64,000 nt of DNA from Clostridium sp. Marseille-P3244. GTDB taxonomy: Bacteria; Bacillota; Clostridia; Lachnospirales; Lachnospiraceae. The stretch is from positions 2,326,688 to 2,390,687 of the forward strand of contig NZ_LT635549.1 in NCBI RefSeq assembly GCF_900120155.1. Direction: 5' to 3'. Positions 8,209-18,626 of the stretch are shown in pieces (within the stretch, counting starts at the first letter, position 1; every line of letters starts with the position of its first letter). The position numbers and the translations under genes are program-made. The notes beneath the pieces were generated by a model. That model ran no database searches. It saw only the letters and a list, made by a program, of their open reading frames with translations, and was not told where the DNA came from.

Positions 8209-11200
8209 CTACAGGTCGAAAAGCGACAGCTGATTGCTCTGGGGCAGTCCGCCGAACAGGCCCAGCTCCTGCATAAGGTCGATCACGGTCTTACTGACTT
8301 TGGTTCGCTGCCGGAAATCGTCCAGTGACAGATATGGCCCGTCCTTGGATGCTTCTTCCACTGCTTCCGCGGCTCTGTCGCCCATTCCTTCAATGGTAGC
8401 CAGAGACGGCAGGAGTTTTCCGTCCACGATCTGGAACATTTTCGCTTTTGAGCGGTAAATATCGATCGGAAGGAACTCAAACCCTCTGGCATACATTTCC
8501 TGGACGATCCTCATATCCTTCATGACATCCTGCTCTTTTTTGCTGAGGGTGTCGCTGCGCTTTTTGTAATCTTTCATATAATATTCCAGTTTGTCGCGGC
8601 CCTGGCACATGATCTCATAGGAGAACGCGTCCGCGCGGATACTGAAATACGCCGCATAGTAAGCCAGGGGGTAATTGATCTTACAGTAAGCGATGCGGTA
8701 GGCCATCATAACATAGGCCGCCGCGTGGGCTTTCGGGAACATGTAGCTGATCTTCTTGCAGGACCAGATATACCAGTCCGGCACGCCCTGGGCCTTCATG
8801 GCCTCCTCCCACTCAGGCTTCAGTCCTTTTCCCTTCCGCACGCTCTCCATGATGGTAAAGGCAAGCGCGCTCTCCACGCCCTGGTTGATCAGATAGATCA
8901 TAATATCGTCACGGGTACAGATCGCGGTTGAAATCGTCGCTTTCCCGCTCCTCACCAGTTCCTGAGCGTTTCCGAGCCACACATTGGTCCCGTGGGACAA
9001 TCCGGAGATACGGATCAGGTCAGACAGAGTCTGCGGCTTTGTATCTTCCACCATCTGGATGACAAAGTCCGTGCCGAACTCCGGGATCCCCAGGCATCCC
9101 AGCCTGCATCCGTCAATGTCCTCCGGCTTGATCCCCAGCACTTCTGTTCCATGGAACAGCTCGATCACCTGCTTGTCGTCCAGCGGGATCTCCGTGGCGA
9201 TGAACGGATGATCTTTATTATACTCATTGTCCATGGCGTCCGATGTGATGTAATCTTCCAGGGAACGGATCATCGTCGGATCATCATGGCCCAGGATATC
9301 CAGCTTCAGCAGGTTATGGTCGATGGAATGGTAGTCAAAATGCGTGGTGATGATCCCGCAGTCCATGTCATTGGCCGGATGCTGCACCGGAGTGAACTCA
9401 TTGATATTGTGTCCGTGGGGCAGCACTACGATGCCGCCCGGGTGCTGTCCGGTGCTGCGGCGGATCCCGGTACACCCCGCCGTGATCCTGTCGATCTCGC
9501 ATTTCCTCTTGCGCTGTCCGTGCTCTTCATAATAATTTTTTACATAGCCGTAGGCAGTCTTGTCAGCCAGCGTTCCGATGGTCCCCGCCTTGAATGTATG
9601 TCCTTCCCCAAACAGGACTTCCGTATATTTATGTGCTTTCGCCTGGTAATCACCGGAAAAGTTCAGGTCAATGTCCGGTTCCTTGTCTCCCTTGAATCCC
9701 AGGAACGTCTCAAATGGAATGTCAAACCCGGCCTTTACCAGCGGCTCCCCGCACACCGGGCAGTTTTTGTCCGGCATGTCGAATCCGCAGCCTCCCGCGT
9801 AAGCGCGGACTTCCTCGGACTCAAAATCACTGTAGTGGCATTTTTTGCAGTAATAATGGGGGCTTAACGGATTCACTTCTGTGATCCCGGCCATGGTGGC
9901 CACAAAGGAGGAGCCCACGGAGCCACGGGATCCCACCAGATATCCGTCATCATTGGATTTCCACACCAGTTTCTGGGCTATGATATACATCACCGCATAG
10001 CCGTTGGATATAATGGAGTTCAGTTCCTTCTCCAGCCGCTCTGACACCTGCGGCGGCAGATCCTCGCCGTACATCTCGTGGGCTCTGCGGTAGCAGATGT
10101 CTCTCAGCTCCTGATCCGAATTTTCGATCACCGGCGGGCACTTGTTGGGATTCACCGGCGAGATCTTCTCCACCATCCCGGCGATCTTCACCGGATTGTC
10201 GATCACGATCTCCCGGGCCTTCGCCGCTCCCAGATAGGAAAATTCCTCCAGCATCTCCTCGGTGGTGCGCAGAAACAGAGGCGCCTGGTTGTCCGCGTCA
10301 TCAAACCCTTTGCCGGCCATGATGATCCTGCGGTATACTTCATCCTCCGGATCCAGGAAATGAACGTCACAGGTCGCCACCACCGGCTTTCCGAACTTCT
10401 CGCCCAGTTCCACAATCTCCCGGTTGATATTTTTCAAGTCTTCCTCTGAGTTCACATCCGGCGTCCGGTCACTGTCGATCATGAATCGGTTGTTCCCCAG
10501 AGGCTGGATCTCATAGTAGTCATAAAAATCCGCCAGCCGCGCGATCTGCTCCGGTGACCGTTTCTCCAGCACTGCCTGATACAGCTCTCCCGCCTCGCAG
10601 GCGCTTCCGATGAGAAGCCCTTCCCGGTGTTCGTTCAGCAGACTCTTCGGGATCCTGGGCCGCCTTGCGTAGTAGGTCAGATGAGACTCTGTAATGAGCT
10701 GATACAGATTATATCTGCCGATATCATTCTTCGCCAGGATAATGATATGGTGTGTGGGCATCTTGCGGATCGCGTTTACATTCCGCCCGCCATACTGATT
10801 GACCTCTCTTAGGGTGGTGATGTTCTCTTTCTTCAGCATCTCCACGAATTTTACGAAAATCTCCGCCGTGGCCCCGGCGTCGTCCACCGCCCGGTGATGG
10901 TTCTCCAGGGAAATATTTAGCGCCCTGGCCACTACGTTCAGCTTATACTTTGACAGAGTGGGCAAAAGCACCCGTGCCAGAGCGACTGTATCCACGTATA
11001 CAAAATGATCATCCAGTCCCATAAGCCTGCAGTTCTGCTCAATAAATCCCACATCAAACCCGGCATTATGGGCCACAAGGGCGCCTTTGCCGATAAATTC
11101 CATAAACTGTGGCAGAACCTCTTCTATCGGCGGGGAGTCCAGCACCATCTCGTCCGTGATCCCGGTAAGATTGGTGATTTCAAAGGGAATGGGCCTCTCC

Positions 11201-12807
11201 GGATTTACGAATGTGCTGAACCGGTCCACGATCCTGCCGTCTGCGACTTTCACCGCGCCGATCTCAATGATCCTGTCACGGATCGAGCTGAACCCGGTGG
11301 TCTCGATATCGAATACGATATAGGTGTCATCCAGAGTTTCCCCTCCCGCATTCACCGCGATTTCCGTCAGATCGTCCACCACATATCCCTCCACTCCGTA
11401 GAGGATCTTAAATGGATCGTCTTTATCCAGTCTCTCGATATAATGATTAGCATCCGGAAATGCCTGGGCCACTCCGTGGTCCGTGATCGCAATGGCCGGA
11501 TGTCCCCAGTCGTGGGCCCGCTTCACGATATCCTGCACTTCGGATACTCCGTCCATATCGCTCATCTTCGTGTGGCAGTGCAGTTCCACCCGCTTCACCG
11601 GGCTTAGATCTTTTCTTGTAACTGTAAAGTCTCCGATCTTTTTGATGCCCGTCACCGAGCCGATGGTAAGCTCTCCGTCAAACTTGTCTATAGTGGTGAC
11701 TCCCTTGATCTTGACGAAAGCGCCTTTCTTCAGTTCGCCCAGCAGATCGGGGAGCTGTTCGTTCCTCGCAAACATCTTCACCATGATGGTATCTGTGAAA
11801 TCTGTCACCGCGAACATGATGATGGTCTTTTCGTTGCGGATCTCTCTCGTCTCAAACCGGATGATCTTGCCGTGGACAGTGATCTCCCCCATCTCTGAAA
11901 CGATCTGTTCCAGAGGCATCGGCTCGTCATCAAAACTTCTTCCGTAGATCAGATTCGGATCGTTCCCGGTCTTAAGCGGACGATAGGCTTCTTTCTTGCG
12001 GAAAGTCCCCTTCCCTGAACCCCTTCCTGCATTTTTCCCGCCTCTGCCGTTTCTCCCCGCAGCGCCTGTCCCGGCGGAGGTACCCGCGGCACTGCCGGCT
12101 CCCTTCGTTCCTGCCTCAACGGAGAGATTCCCGGTACGATTCCCGCCGATATCTTCTCCTCCATCTTCCGGAGTATTTTGATCCGTACCAGAACCGGACG
12201 TCTCACCATGCCCCAAGCTGTGGGCAAAAATGGCTTCGATCTCCTGCCGGATCCGCTGTTCCTCATACTCTCTCGTGCTTTCTCCATCCGGCTCCCGGTA
12301 GGTCACGCGGATATCCGCGTCCATGTGCATCCGCTCTTTAAAAAGCCGGTTCAGATAATTCAGGATCTCATCCTTTCGCCCCTCGGAAACGACAGTGTCA
12401 ATGAGCTCCAGACAAACCACGTTATCCTCCCCGTACCGGATCTCCGCCTGAGCGAACATACTGGCAGCCAGCATGCTGGTCTCCTTAAGCTCCATCAGGA
12501 TGCTGTCCCGGTACTCCTCCATCAGGGTCCGGGGCGTGTACTGCCCGGAAAGGGCATACTCCTCCTCGATTCCTACATCCACGGGACTCCTGCCAAACAA
12601 CTGTTCTTTGATCCGCTGTTCCATCTGCCGGATCTGCTTCTTCTGGATCAGATGGCGGCTGTATATGTACACGTGAAGAAAATCACGGCGCGAATTGGTC
12701 GTGATCTTCCTGACTTCCACATCTGAAAAGAGGATCCGGGTATCTTCTTCCACCTTCAGAGTGGGAAACACCTGAAAAAATATCCTGTCATTCTTTACCT
12801 GTTCCAA
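8209..12807 (-). CDS. polC: DNA polymerase III alpha subunit, Gram-positive PolC type
   Basis: This 1532-residue replicase contains an N-terminal domain, an OB fold, a PHP domain ([16 protein letters not shown]) interrupted by a DEDD 3'-5' exonuclease ([13 protein letters not shown]), the family C catalytic core with the acidic motif [14 protein letters not shown], and helix-hairpin-helix repeats. The start is TTG at 12807: AGGAG lies 8 nt upstream and translation begins [15 protein letters not shown] longer open frame reaches further upstream but only reads antisense-like sequence inside ispG. It overlaps the ispG end by 13 bp. A Gly/Ala/Arg-rich low-complexity linker occupies roughly residues 196-275 and makes the protein about 80 residues longer than typical PolC. 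Confidence 0.97.
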   Translation of the reverse strand: MEQVKNDRIFFQVFPTLKVEEDTRILFSDVEVRKITTNSRRDFLHVYIYSRHLIQKKQIRQMEQRIKEQLFGRSPVDVGIEEEYALSGQYTPRTLMEEYRDSILMELKETSMLAASMFAQAEIRYGEDNVVCLELIDTVVSEGRKDEILNYLNRLFKERMHMDADIRVTYREPDGESTREYEEQRIRQEIEAIFAHSLGHGETSGSGTDQNTPEDGGEDIGGNRTGNLSVEAGTKGAGSAAGTSAGTGAAGRNGRGGKNAGRGSGKGTFRKKEAYRPLKTGNDPNLIYGRSFDDEPMPLEQIVSEMGEITVHGKIIRFETREIRNEKTIIMFAVTDFTDTIMVKMFARNEQLPDLLGELKKGAFVKIKGVTTIDKFDGELTIGSVTGIKKIGDFTVTRKDLSPVKRVELHCHTKMSDMDGVSEVQDIVKRAHDWGHPAIAITDHGVAQAFPDANHYIERLDKDDPFKILYGVEGYVVDDLTEIAVNAGGETLDDTYIVFDIETTGFSSIRDRIIEIGAVKVADGRIVDRFSTFVNPERPIPFEITNLTGITDEMVLDSPPIEEVLPQFMEFIGKGALVAHNAGFDVGFIEQNCRLMGLDDHFVYVDTVALARVLLPTLSKYKLNVVARALNISLENHHRAVDDAGATAEIFVKFVEMLKKENITTLREVNQYGGRNVNAIRKMPTHHIIILAKNDIGRYNLYQLITESHLTYYARRPRIPKSLLNEHREGLLIGSACEAGELYQAVLEKRSPEQIARLADFYDYYEIQPLGNNRFMIDSDRTPDVNSEEDLKNINREIVELGEKFGKPVVATCDVHFLDPEDEVYRRIIMAGKGFDDADNQAPLFLRTTEEMLEEFSYLGAAKAREIVIDNPVKIAGMVEKISPVNPNKCPPVIENSDQELRDICYRRAHEMYGEDLPPQVSERLEKELNSIISNGYAVMYIIAQKLVWKSNDDGYLVGSRGSVGSSFVATMAGITEVNPLSPHYYCKKCHYSDFESEEVRAYAGGCGFDMPDKNCPVCGEPLVKAGFDIPFETFLGFKGDKEPDIDLNFSGDYQAKAHKYTEVLFGEGHTFKAGTIGTLADKTAYGYVKNYYEEHGQRKRKCEIDRITAGCTGIRRSTGQHPGGIVVLPHGHNINEFTPVQHPANDMDCGIITTHFDYHSIDHNLLKLDILGHDDPTMIRSLEDYITSDAMDNEYNKDHPFIATEIPLDDKQVIELFHGTEVLGIKPEDIDGCRLGCLGIPEFGTDFVIQMVEDTKPQTLSDLIRISGLSHGTNVWLGNAQELVRSGKATISTAICTRDDIMIYLINQGVESALAFTIMESVRKGKGLKPEWEEAMKAQGVPDWYIWSCKKISYMFPKAHAAAYVMMAYRIAYCKINYPLAYYAAYFSIRADAFSYEIMCQGRDKLEYYMKDYKKRSDTLSKKEQDVMKDMRIVQEMYARGFEFLPIDIYRSKAKMFQIVDGKLLPSLATIEGMGDRAAEAVEEASKDGPYLSLDDFRQRTKVSKTVIDLMQELGLFGGLPQSNQLSLFDL

Positions 12808-13850
12808 TTTAACAGCTCCTGTCTGAGAGTGTCGAGAAGTTCTTCTTCCTTTACCTTTTTTATGATCTGTCCTTTTTTGATCAGAAGGCCCTCCCCGATG
12901 CCTCCGGCGATCCCGATGTCCGCCTCCCGGGCTTCTCCCGGGCCGTTTACCGCGCATCCCATGACGGCGACTTTAATGTCCAGCGGGATGTCTTCCACCA
13001 TTTTCTCCACCTGTTTTGCCAGACCGATCAGGTCGATCTTCGTCCTTCCGCAGGTGGGGCAGGACACAACCTCGATGCCGCCCTTCCTCAGCCCCAGTGT
13101 CTTCAGGATCAGCTTCGCGGTCCGGATCTCCTCTACCGGATCTCCCGTCAGGGAGACACGGATCGTATCGCCAATTCCTTCGTGCAGGATAATCCCCAGC
13201 CCTACGGAGGACTTTACATTTCCGGAATATACTGTCCCGGATTCCGTAATCCCCACGTGAAGAGGATAGACGCACTGCTCGGCGATCTGCTCATGGGCCT
13301 GCACGCACATCATCACGTCCGAAGATTTGATGCTGACCACCAGGTTGTCATACCCCATCTCCTCGATCATATGGACTTTGTCCATTGCGCTCTCCACCAG
13401 TCCCTCTGCTGTAACACCGCCGTATTTCTCAAGGAGATGCTTCTCCAGAGAACCGCTGTTGACGCCCACCCGGATGGGAATGCCGTACTCCCGGGCCTTG
13501 TCCACAACTGCTCTGACTTTTTCTTCCGATCCGATGTTCCCCGGATTGATCCGGATCTTATCCGCGCCATTCTCAATGGCCGCGATCGCCAGCCGATAAT
13601 CGAAATGAATATCTGCCACCAGTGGGATATGGATCTGCCTTCTGATCTCCCGGAGCGCGTGTGCCGCCTCCATGGTGGGCACCGCGCACCGGACGATCTG
13701 GCATCCCGCCGCTTCCAGCCTGAGGATCTGCGCCACTGTGGACTTTACATCCTCAGTCTTCGTATTCGTCATGGACTGAATAGCCACAGGGTTTCCTCCG
13801 CCGATCTTCACATTTCCGACAGCGATCTCCCTGGTCTTGTCTCTGTACAT
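12795..13850 (-). CDS. ispG: 4-hydroxy-3-methylbut-2-enyl diphosphate synthase (flavodoxin/ferredoxin)
   Basis: This 351-residue [4Fe-4S] enzyme catalyses the penultimate step of the MEP isoprenoid pathway. Visible family marks are [21 protein letters not shown] at the N-terminus, the TIM-barrel segment [20 protein letters not shown], and the cluster ligands in SCPTCGRT plus the cysteine of [16 protein letters not shown] sits 8 nt before the ATG. In many Clostridia ispG is followed by polC, as here, and the 13-bp overlap implies coupling. The dxr and rseP genes that often precede it are absent. Confidence 0.96.
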   Translation of the reverse strand: MYRDKTREIAVGNVKIGGGNPVAIQSMTNTKTEDVKSTVAQILRLEAAGCQIVRCAVPTMEAAHALREIRRQIHIPLVADIHFDYRLAIAAIENGADKIRINPGNIGSEEKVRAVVDKAREYGIPIRVGVNSGSLEKHLLEKYGGVTAEGLVESAMDKVHMIEEMGYDNLVVSIKSSDVMMCVQAHEQIAEQCVYPLHVGITESGTVYSGNVKSSVGLGIILHEGIGDTIRVSLTGDPVEEIRTAKLILKTLGLRKGGIEVVSCPTCGRTKIDLIGLAKQVEKMVEDIPLDIKVAVMGCAVNGPGEAREADIGIAGGIGEGLLIKKGQIIKKVKEEELLDTLRQELLNWNR

Positions 13851-13874
13851 ACCGTCATCCTCCTGATTACAACA

Positions 13875-13900
13875 GAAGAGTTCCGCAAACGGAACTCTTC
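13875..13900. promoter_or_regulatory. Perfect hairpin in the ispG leader
   Basis: GAAGAGTTCCG and CGGAACTCTTC form an 11-bp perfect stem with a 4-nt loop CAAA, 25 bp upstream of the ispG start. No U-run follows on either strand, so it looks like an mRNA processing or stability hairpin rather than a terminator. Confidence 0.5.
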
Positions 13901-13965
13901 CTGATCTTCCAAGCTGTCATCCGGATCTTCTGTCCGGATCTCTGCAGAATACGTCCGCCAGACGT

Positions 13966-14340
13966 CTATCTGCGCGTAAATTCCATCTGATCCCCATATT
14001 CCCGCTCAGTAAGCGTCAGCGTATTTCTCTCCAGATTATAGTCGTAAGACCCTGCCAGATCTCCCTCCGAATATACAGTGAATACCTTTGTCCTGGTGTC
14101 CACCGTATACTGCACCATGATATTGTCCGATCCGGTCCCTTCATCCACGACCAGCTCTCCGTCATCCCTGATCTCCATCACGGCGCCGTTGTCCTCGCTG
14201 ACCCAGGTCCCCTCCAGAGGATTTCCCGTAAAAAGCTTGGCGATAAAAAACACGGCCACAATGATGATCAGAACGGAGGACACGCTCAGAACGGTCCGCC
14301 AGAGTGTACTTCTTTTTTCCTCATTATTTTCCAGAATCAT
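13966..14340 (-). CDS. Small membrane-anchored protein, DUF5640-like beta domain
   Basis: This 124-residue protein of unknown function has a short charged N-terminus, one transmembrane helix (VLIIIVAVFFIAKLF, residues about 23-38) and an extracellular domain beginning LEGTWVSEDNGAVMEI. Repeated Gly-Thr-Trp, Tyr-Asp-Tyr and Thr-Leu-Thr strands suggest a lipocalin-like small beta barrel. The family label is tentative. It is the first gene of the ispG-polC transcription unit and has a consensus promoter directly upstream, with AAGGG before the ATG. Confidence 0.7.
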   Translation of the reverse strand: MILENNEEKRSTLWRTVLSVSSVLIIIVAVFFIAKLFTGNPLEGTWVSEDNGAVMEIRDDGELVVDEGTGSDNIMVQYTVDTRTKVFTVYSEGDLAGSYDYNLERNTLTLTEREYGDQMEFTRR

Positions 14341-14369
14341 AGAATATTTCCCTTCTTTTTCTGTCTTTC

Positions 14370-14398
14370 ATTATACGAAATTCATACGGGACTGTCAA
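14370..14398 (-). promoter_or_regulatory. Perfect consensus sigma-A promoter for the ispG-polC operon
   Basis: Minus strand TTGACA, 17-bp spacer, TATAAT: every hexamer position matches consensus. It starts about 30 bp upstream of the small membrane protein gene. Confidence 0.85.
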
Positions 14399-14421
14399 CG
14401 TTCGAAAAGGCAAGCCCACTC

Positions 14422-14450
14422 TTGCAAAAATCGTGAAAAAATAGTATAAA
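14422..14450 (+). promoter_or_regulatory. Promoter of the DUF368 gene
   Basis: TTGCAA, 17-bp spacer, TATAAA, with the start codon 52 bp downstream and GAAAGGAAAGGA in between. It is back to back with the ispG-operon promoter. Confidence 0.65.
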
Positions 14451-14502
14451 TACTATGGTCTTTAAAATAAGTATATGAAGAAAGGAAAGGATTTACGAAC
14501 AT

Positions 14503-15348
14503 ATGTTAAAAAAACAAACCAACACTTTCAATCCCCTGCAGTTCCTGTACCGGATCATCCAGGGCGCGCTGATCGGTCTCGGAGCCGTACTCCCCGGCAT
14601 ATCCGGCGGTGTTCTGAGTGTGATCTTCGGCATCTATAAACCGATCATGGAGCTTCTGTCCAATCCGTTTAAAAATTTCAGGACCCATGTACCGAAGCTT
14701 ATTCCTGTTTTTATCGGAGGCATCATCGGCTTTCTGGGTGTGGCAAATATTCTTTCCTACTTCCTGAATAAATATCCGGATCCGTCTGTCTGTCTCTTTA
14801 TCGGACTGATCGGCGGCATGCTGCCCTCACTCTTCCGGGAAGCAAGTGAACAGGGCCGGTCAAAAGGTTCCTGGATCTCCCTGATGGTCTGCATGTGCTT
14901 TATCTTCGTGCTCCTCATCGGGCTGCGCATGACATCCGTGGAGATCGTGCCAAACTTTTTCTGGTATCTGTTCTGCGGATTCTGCCTCGCCTTAAGCGTT
15001 ATCGCTCCGGGCATGAGTTTTTCTACACTTTTGATGCCACTGGGGCTGTACACTCCTTTTGTAGACGGGATCGGACACTTTGATATGGCGATCCTGGTTC
15101 CAGGCGGAATCGGGGCCCTTGTCACTGTGATCCTGCTGGCCAAAGCGATCAACGCTCTTTTTGACCGTCACTATTCCATCGCGTTCCATGGTATCGTCGG
15201 CATTGTCATTGCGGCTACGATCATGATCATACCTGTAGACAGTTTTCTGTCGGCAGGAAGCGCTTTTGTCAACCTGATCTGCATCGTAGTCGGCATCATC
15301 TGCGCCCTTGCTCTGGACAGATTTAACAGCCGCGTCCAAGTGGAGTAA
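14503..15348 (+). CDS. DUF368 membrane protein, PopT-like undecaprenyl-phosphate transporter
   Basis: This 281-residue polytopic protein has about eight to nine hydrophobic segments. It shows the DUF368 signature near the N-terminus (GALIGLGAVLPGISGGVLSVIFG) and its repeat (CLALSVIAPGMSFSTLLMPLGLY), the inverted-repeat architecture of the family. DUF368 proteins (PopT) have been shown in other bacteria to return undecaprenyl phosphate to the cytoplasmic face of the membrane for wall synthesis. Assignment here rests on that family knowledge. It is monocistronic on the plus strand and converges on hisC. Confidence 0.88.
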   Translation: MLKKQTNTFNPLQFLYRIIQGALIGLGAVLPGISGGVLSVIFGIYKPIMELLSNPFKNFRTHVPKLIPVFIGGIIGFLGVANILSYFLNKYPDPSVCLFIGLIGGMLPSLFREASEQGRSKGSWISLMVCMCFIFVLLIGLRMTSVEIVPNFFWYLFCGFCLALSVIAPGMSFSTLLMPLGLYTPFVDGIGHFDMAILVPGGIGALVTVILLAKAINALFDRHYSIAFHGIVGIVIAATIMIIPVDSFLSAGSAFVNLICIVVGIICALALDRFNSRVQVE

Positions 15349-15407
15349 AAGCAAAACAGGGCTTCCGCAGACTGCCGGTATTCTCACCGGCCGGTCGCGG
15401 AGCCCTG
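15347..15407 (-). terminator. Terminator of the hisC operon (probably bidirectional)
   Basis: CAGGGC-T-TCCGC pairs with GCGGA-GCCCTG, with an inner CCGGT/ACCGG stem. On the minus strand the hairpin is followed by TTTTGCTTTT, a good intrinsic terminator for the leftward operon. On the plus strand it also ends the DUF368 transcript. Confidence 0.8.
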
Positions 15408-15441
15408 GCTCTCTTTCTGACAGATCCTGGCTCTGTCCTTT

Positions 15442-16506
15442 TTATCTACAGTATTTTTTTCTTAAAGAATCAAACAGCAGATCCATCTCCTCTTCTGTGC
15501 CCACCGTAATCCTCAAATACTGCCCGATCCTTTCCTCTTTCCAGTGTCTCACATAAATCCGCTCCGCCTTCAGCTCTTCAAAAAGTTGCTCTGCGTCGCG
15601 GTGCGGGTGGCGGACAAAAAGAAAGTTTGCCCTTGACTCCGTACACAAAAATCCCATATCCCGAAGTTTTTTCTGCGCATGTTCTCTTGTCTCTGTGATC
15701 CTGCGGATATTTTGTTCAAAGTAGTCCCTGTCCTTTATTGCGGCTGCCCCGCAGACCAGAGCCGCCCGACTCATGGTATAAGAATTGAAGGAATATTTTA
15801 CATCGTTCAGCCGCCGGATCAGATCCGGATTGGAAACGGCATATCCGATCCTCATGCCGGCCATGCTCCGGGACTTGGAAAAAGTCTGGGTCACGATCAG
15901 GTTGTCATATTTTCCGATCAGATCCATGGCAGATCTGCCGGCGAAATCCACATAAGCTTCATCCACGATCACGATCGAATTCCGGTTATGTTCCAGAATA
16001 TCCTCTATAAAATCCTGTTCTTCATAAATTCCTGTCGGCGCGTTGGGATTGGGGAATATAATTCCTCCGTTTTCCCGGTAATAGTCTTCCCTGACAATAC
16101 GGAAATCCGTATCCAGCGCCGGACACTCGTACGGAATCCGGTACAGGCCGGCCCAGACTTTATAAAAGGAATAGGTAATATCCGGGAACAGGATCGGCTT
16201 TCCCGAATGGAAAAAGGTCAGGAAACAAAGGGAGATCACATCATCGGATCCTACCCCCACAAACACCTGATCTTCCCCCACGCCGTAATTCTCTGCCAGC
16301 GCCTTTACCAGCACACTGGATGCCGGATCCGGATACAGACGGAAATCCGCCGGATCCAGAGAGTCCAGCGCCGCTTTCACCCCGGGGGCAGGCGGATACG
16401 GATTCTCGTTGGTATTTAGCTTAACTACATTTCCCCGGGGCTGTTCTCCCGGCACATAGGGATCCACTGTGCGGATATTTTTCAGAAGTTCTGGTCTGAC
16501 TGCCAT
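15442..16506 (-). CDS. hisC: Histidinol-phosphate aminotransferase
   Basis: This 354-residue fold-type I PLP enzyme transfers the amino group in the seventh step of histidine biosynthesis. Typical segments are KLNTNENPYPPAPGV at residues 28-42, GVGSDDVISLCF, the NPNAPTG motif, IVDEAYVDFAG, and the PLP lysine in TFSKSRSMAGMRIGY. Other his genes are not present in the window, and it ends an operon with a second aminotransferase and translation factors. A broader aromatic or homologous aminotransferase role cannot be excluded. Confidence 0.9.
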   Translation of the reverse strand: MAVRPELLKNIRTVDPYVPGEQPRGNVVKLNTNENPYPPAPGVKAALDSLDPADFRLYPDPASSVLVKALAENYGVGEDQVFVGVGSDDVISLCFLTFFHSGKPILFPDITYSFYKVWAGLYRIPYECPALDTDFRIVREDYYRENGGIIFPNPNAPTGIYEEQDFIEDILEHNRNSIVIVDEAYVDFAGRSAMDLIGKYDNLIVTQTFSKSRSMAGMRIGYAVSNPDLIRRLNDVKYSFNSYTMSRAALVCGAAAIKDRDYFEQNIRRITETREHAQKKLRDMGFLCTESRANFLFVRHPHRDAEQLFEELKAERIYVRHWKEERIGQYLRITVGTEEEMDLLFDSLRKKYCR

Positions 16507-16519
16507 TGATTTTCCTCCC

Positions 16520-17716
16520 TCAGTTCTTCAGTCCGTACTCTTCTGCCAGTGAGGCAAATTTCGGAAGGGAGTTTACGATCGTCTCATGGGCGACGCAGTA
16601 CGCGATCCGGACATATCCCGGGCATCCGAAAGAACTTCCCGGCACAATCAGGATATTGTATTTTTTCGCTGCGGCACAGAATTCCTTTTCATCGGCTACC
16701 GGAGATTTCACAAAGAGATAGAACGCCCCTTCCGGCCGGATACATTCAAATCCCAGATCTTTCAGTCCATTGTACAATGTCTCCCGGTTCCTGTTATAGA
16801 AGGAGATGTCTGTCTTCTCATTTAAGCAGGCCTTCACCACTTTCTGCTGAAGGGTCGGCGCGTTTACAAATCCAAGGATACGGGTGGCCACATTTGCCGC
16901 CGCGATCAGATCCCCGCTGTCGGACGCCTCATCGGGAATGATCAGATATCCGATACGCTCTCCCGGAAGAGAGAGGGATTTGCTGTAGGAATAACCCACT
17001 ACCGTATTGGCATAGTATTTCGTCAGATAAGGCACTTCCACCCCGTCATAGGCCAGCTCCCTGTAGGGCTCATCCGAGATCAGGTAAATGTCCGTTCCGA
17101 ACTCTTTCTGCTTTTTCTCCATGACGGCAGCCATCTTTTTGATCGTATCTTCCGAGTAGACGACTCCTGTGGGATTGTTCGGCGTATTGACGATCACGGC
17201 TTTCGTTTTCGGCGTGATCTTTGCCTCAAATTCATCAAGCTTTGGCTGGAATGTGGCTGTGTCCGGAGAGATCTCCACCAGCACGCCGTCATAATTGTCC
17301 GTATAGCTCCTGTATTCTCCAAAATAAGGCGCAAACACGATCACTTCATCTCCCGGGTTCAGCAGAGCTTTCAGGATCACGTTCAGTCCTCCTGCCGCTC
17401 CCACGGTCATGGTAATATTGTGGGCCCCGAAGCTCGTCCCGAAGCGCCGGTTCAATGATTCTGCCACCGCCTGGCGGACATCCTCATATCCGGCATTGCT
17501 ATTGGTATATCCGTGAAGGACTACCGGATCTTCTTCATTCAGAAGCTCAATGATCGCCTGTTTCACGGAATCCGGAGCGGGCACATTGGGATTGCCCAGG
17601 CTGAAGTCATATACGTTTTCCGCTCCATACAGCTTTGCCAGCCGGTTTCCTTCCTCAAACATAGCCCGGATCGCGGAACTGTTTGCAACCATATTTTGCA
17701 TTTTCTTTGATATCAT
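16520..17716 (-). CDS. Pyridoxal-phosphate aminotransferase (class I/II, AspC-like)
   Basis: This 398-residue aminotransferase has DFSLGNPNVPAP at the N-terminus, a VNTPNNPTGVVYS loop, ISDEPYRELAYDG and the catalytic lysine in YSYSKSLSLPGERIGY. The substrate is not obvious; aspartate or another acidic/aromatic amino acid is likely. The ATG at 17716 has GGAG 8 nt upstream; an in-frame GTG three codons earlier is less well placed. It lies 5 bp after the DUF2156 gene and 13 bp before hisC, so it is part of that operon. Confidence 0.88.
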   Translation of the reverse strand: MISKKMQNMVANSSAIRAMFEEGNRLAKLYGAENVYDFSLGNPNVPAPDSVKQAIIELLNEEDPVVLHGYTNSNAGYEDVRQAVAESLNRRFGTSFGAHNITMTVGAAGGLNVILKALLNPGDEVIVFAPYFGEYRSYTDNYDGVLVEISPDTATFQPKLDEFEAKITPKTKAVIVNTPNNPTGVVYSEDTIKKMAAVMEKKQKEFGTDIYLISDEPYRELAYDGVEVPYLTKYYANTVVGYSYSKSLSLPGERIGYLIIPDEASDSGDLIAAANVATRILGFVNAPTLQQKVVKACLNEKTDISFYNRNRETLYNGLKDLGFECIRPEGAFYLFVKSPVADEKEFCAAAKKYNILIVPGSSFGCPGYVRIAYCVAHETIVNSLPKFASLAEEYGLKN

Positions 17717-17721
17717 CTCTC

Positions 17722-18621
17722 TCACTCCGTTTCTTTTACGATTCCTTTTTCCTCCAGGAACACCGGCCTGTAGGAAAGCTTTGCTTTCCGAAGCCCCTCT
17801 GCCCCGGTGTCTTCTTCTCTGTTCACATATTTATAATCTGTACACTCGTGCTGGACAAACTGCTGATTGATCATGGGATACGCCCCTTCCACATCCGGGA
17901 ACGCCTTCTCGATATGCACGACAAACGTGTCTTCGCACAGGGGTTCTCCCAGCGTGAAAGCTACGATCTTCCCGCCAATCTTAAGAACACCGCCCCTGAG
18001 CCCCAGCTCTTTGTACAGCCGCAGAGAATTCAGCGTCACGCACATCTCCGCGTTCTTATCGGGATCCTCCTCACAGCCGTTCTGGTTTCTCCATTTCAGC
18101 GCCATCTGGAAACAGTCTTCCACGTTGTCATCGTTCAATGCCTCATAAGTCCAGTCCGGATACAGGGCCTTGAATTTATTAATATGATTGCGCTTTCCAT
18201 GAAGTTTTTTCCCCGCAAGACTCGCCAGTTTCTCCGACTCATACACATAATCCGCCACATCCCGGTTATACTCTACTGTAAACCGTCCCGGATACCATCC
18301 GTCCAGCTGGGCGAACATCTCCGGAGTCACATTGTACAGGATGAAGGGACAGGCATTCTCCCTGCAGTACTCCATCAGGAACTCCAGGGCATTCTTTATA
18401 TTTTTCTCCTCTCCCGCAGGATAGGAAAACGCCAGAAGATCTCCTTCATTTCGAAAGACGAGGGCGTCTTCGATCACAGCATAAGTTACTTTATAGTGTC
18501 TGGACCACAGGTACACATTTACAAAAGTACGTTCACAGCTCCGGCTGGGCGCCTTTGAAAAATAAGCAGTGATCAGATCCCTGTCCTCCAGTTCCGGCCG
18601 TTTAAATACTGGTTCTGTCAT
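17722..18621 (-). CDS. DUF2156 protein (lysyl-PG synthase C-terminal-like GNAT fold)
   Basis: This 299-residue cytoplasmic protein is related to the aminoacyl-transferase domain of phosphatidylglycerol lysyltransferases but lacks the membrane half. Readable features are YVYESEKLASLAGKKLHGKRNHINKF around 130-155 (the conserved KRNxI segment) and ALKWRNQNGCEED. LGLRGGVLKIGGKIVAFTLGEPL then forms the acetyl-CoA-like core. Its substrate is unknown. The ATG at 18621 has GGAGGA 9 nt upstream, overlapping the prfA stop region. Confidence 0.8.
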   Translation of the reverse strand: MTEPVFKRPELEDRDLITAYFSKAPSRSCERTFVNVYLWSRHYKVTYAVIEDALVFRNEGDLLAFSYPAGEEKNIKNALEFLMEYCRENACPFILYNVTPEMFAQLDGWYPGRFTVEYNRDVADYVYESEKLASLAGKKLHGKRNHINKFKALYPDWTYEALNDDNVEDCFQMALKWRNQNGCEEDPDKNAEMCVTLNSLRLYKELGLRGGVLKIGGKIVAFTLGEPLCEDTFVVHIEKAFPDVEGAYPMINQQFVQHECTDYKYVNREEDTGAEGLRKAKLSYRPVFLEEKGIVKETE

Positions 18622-18626
18622 CGCTG

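Noticed and set aside
12808-12957. Longer PolC N-terminus starting in ispG
   Set aside because: The extra 50 residues are Arg/Gly/His-rich sequence from another frame of ispG and lack a ribosome site; TTG at 12807 has AGGAG at 8 nt.
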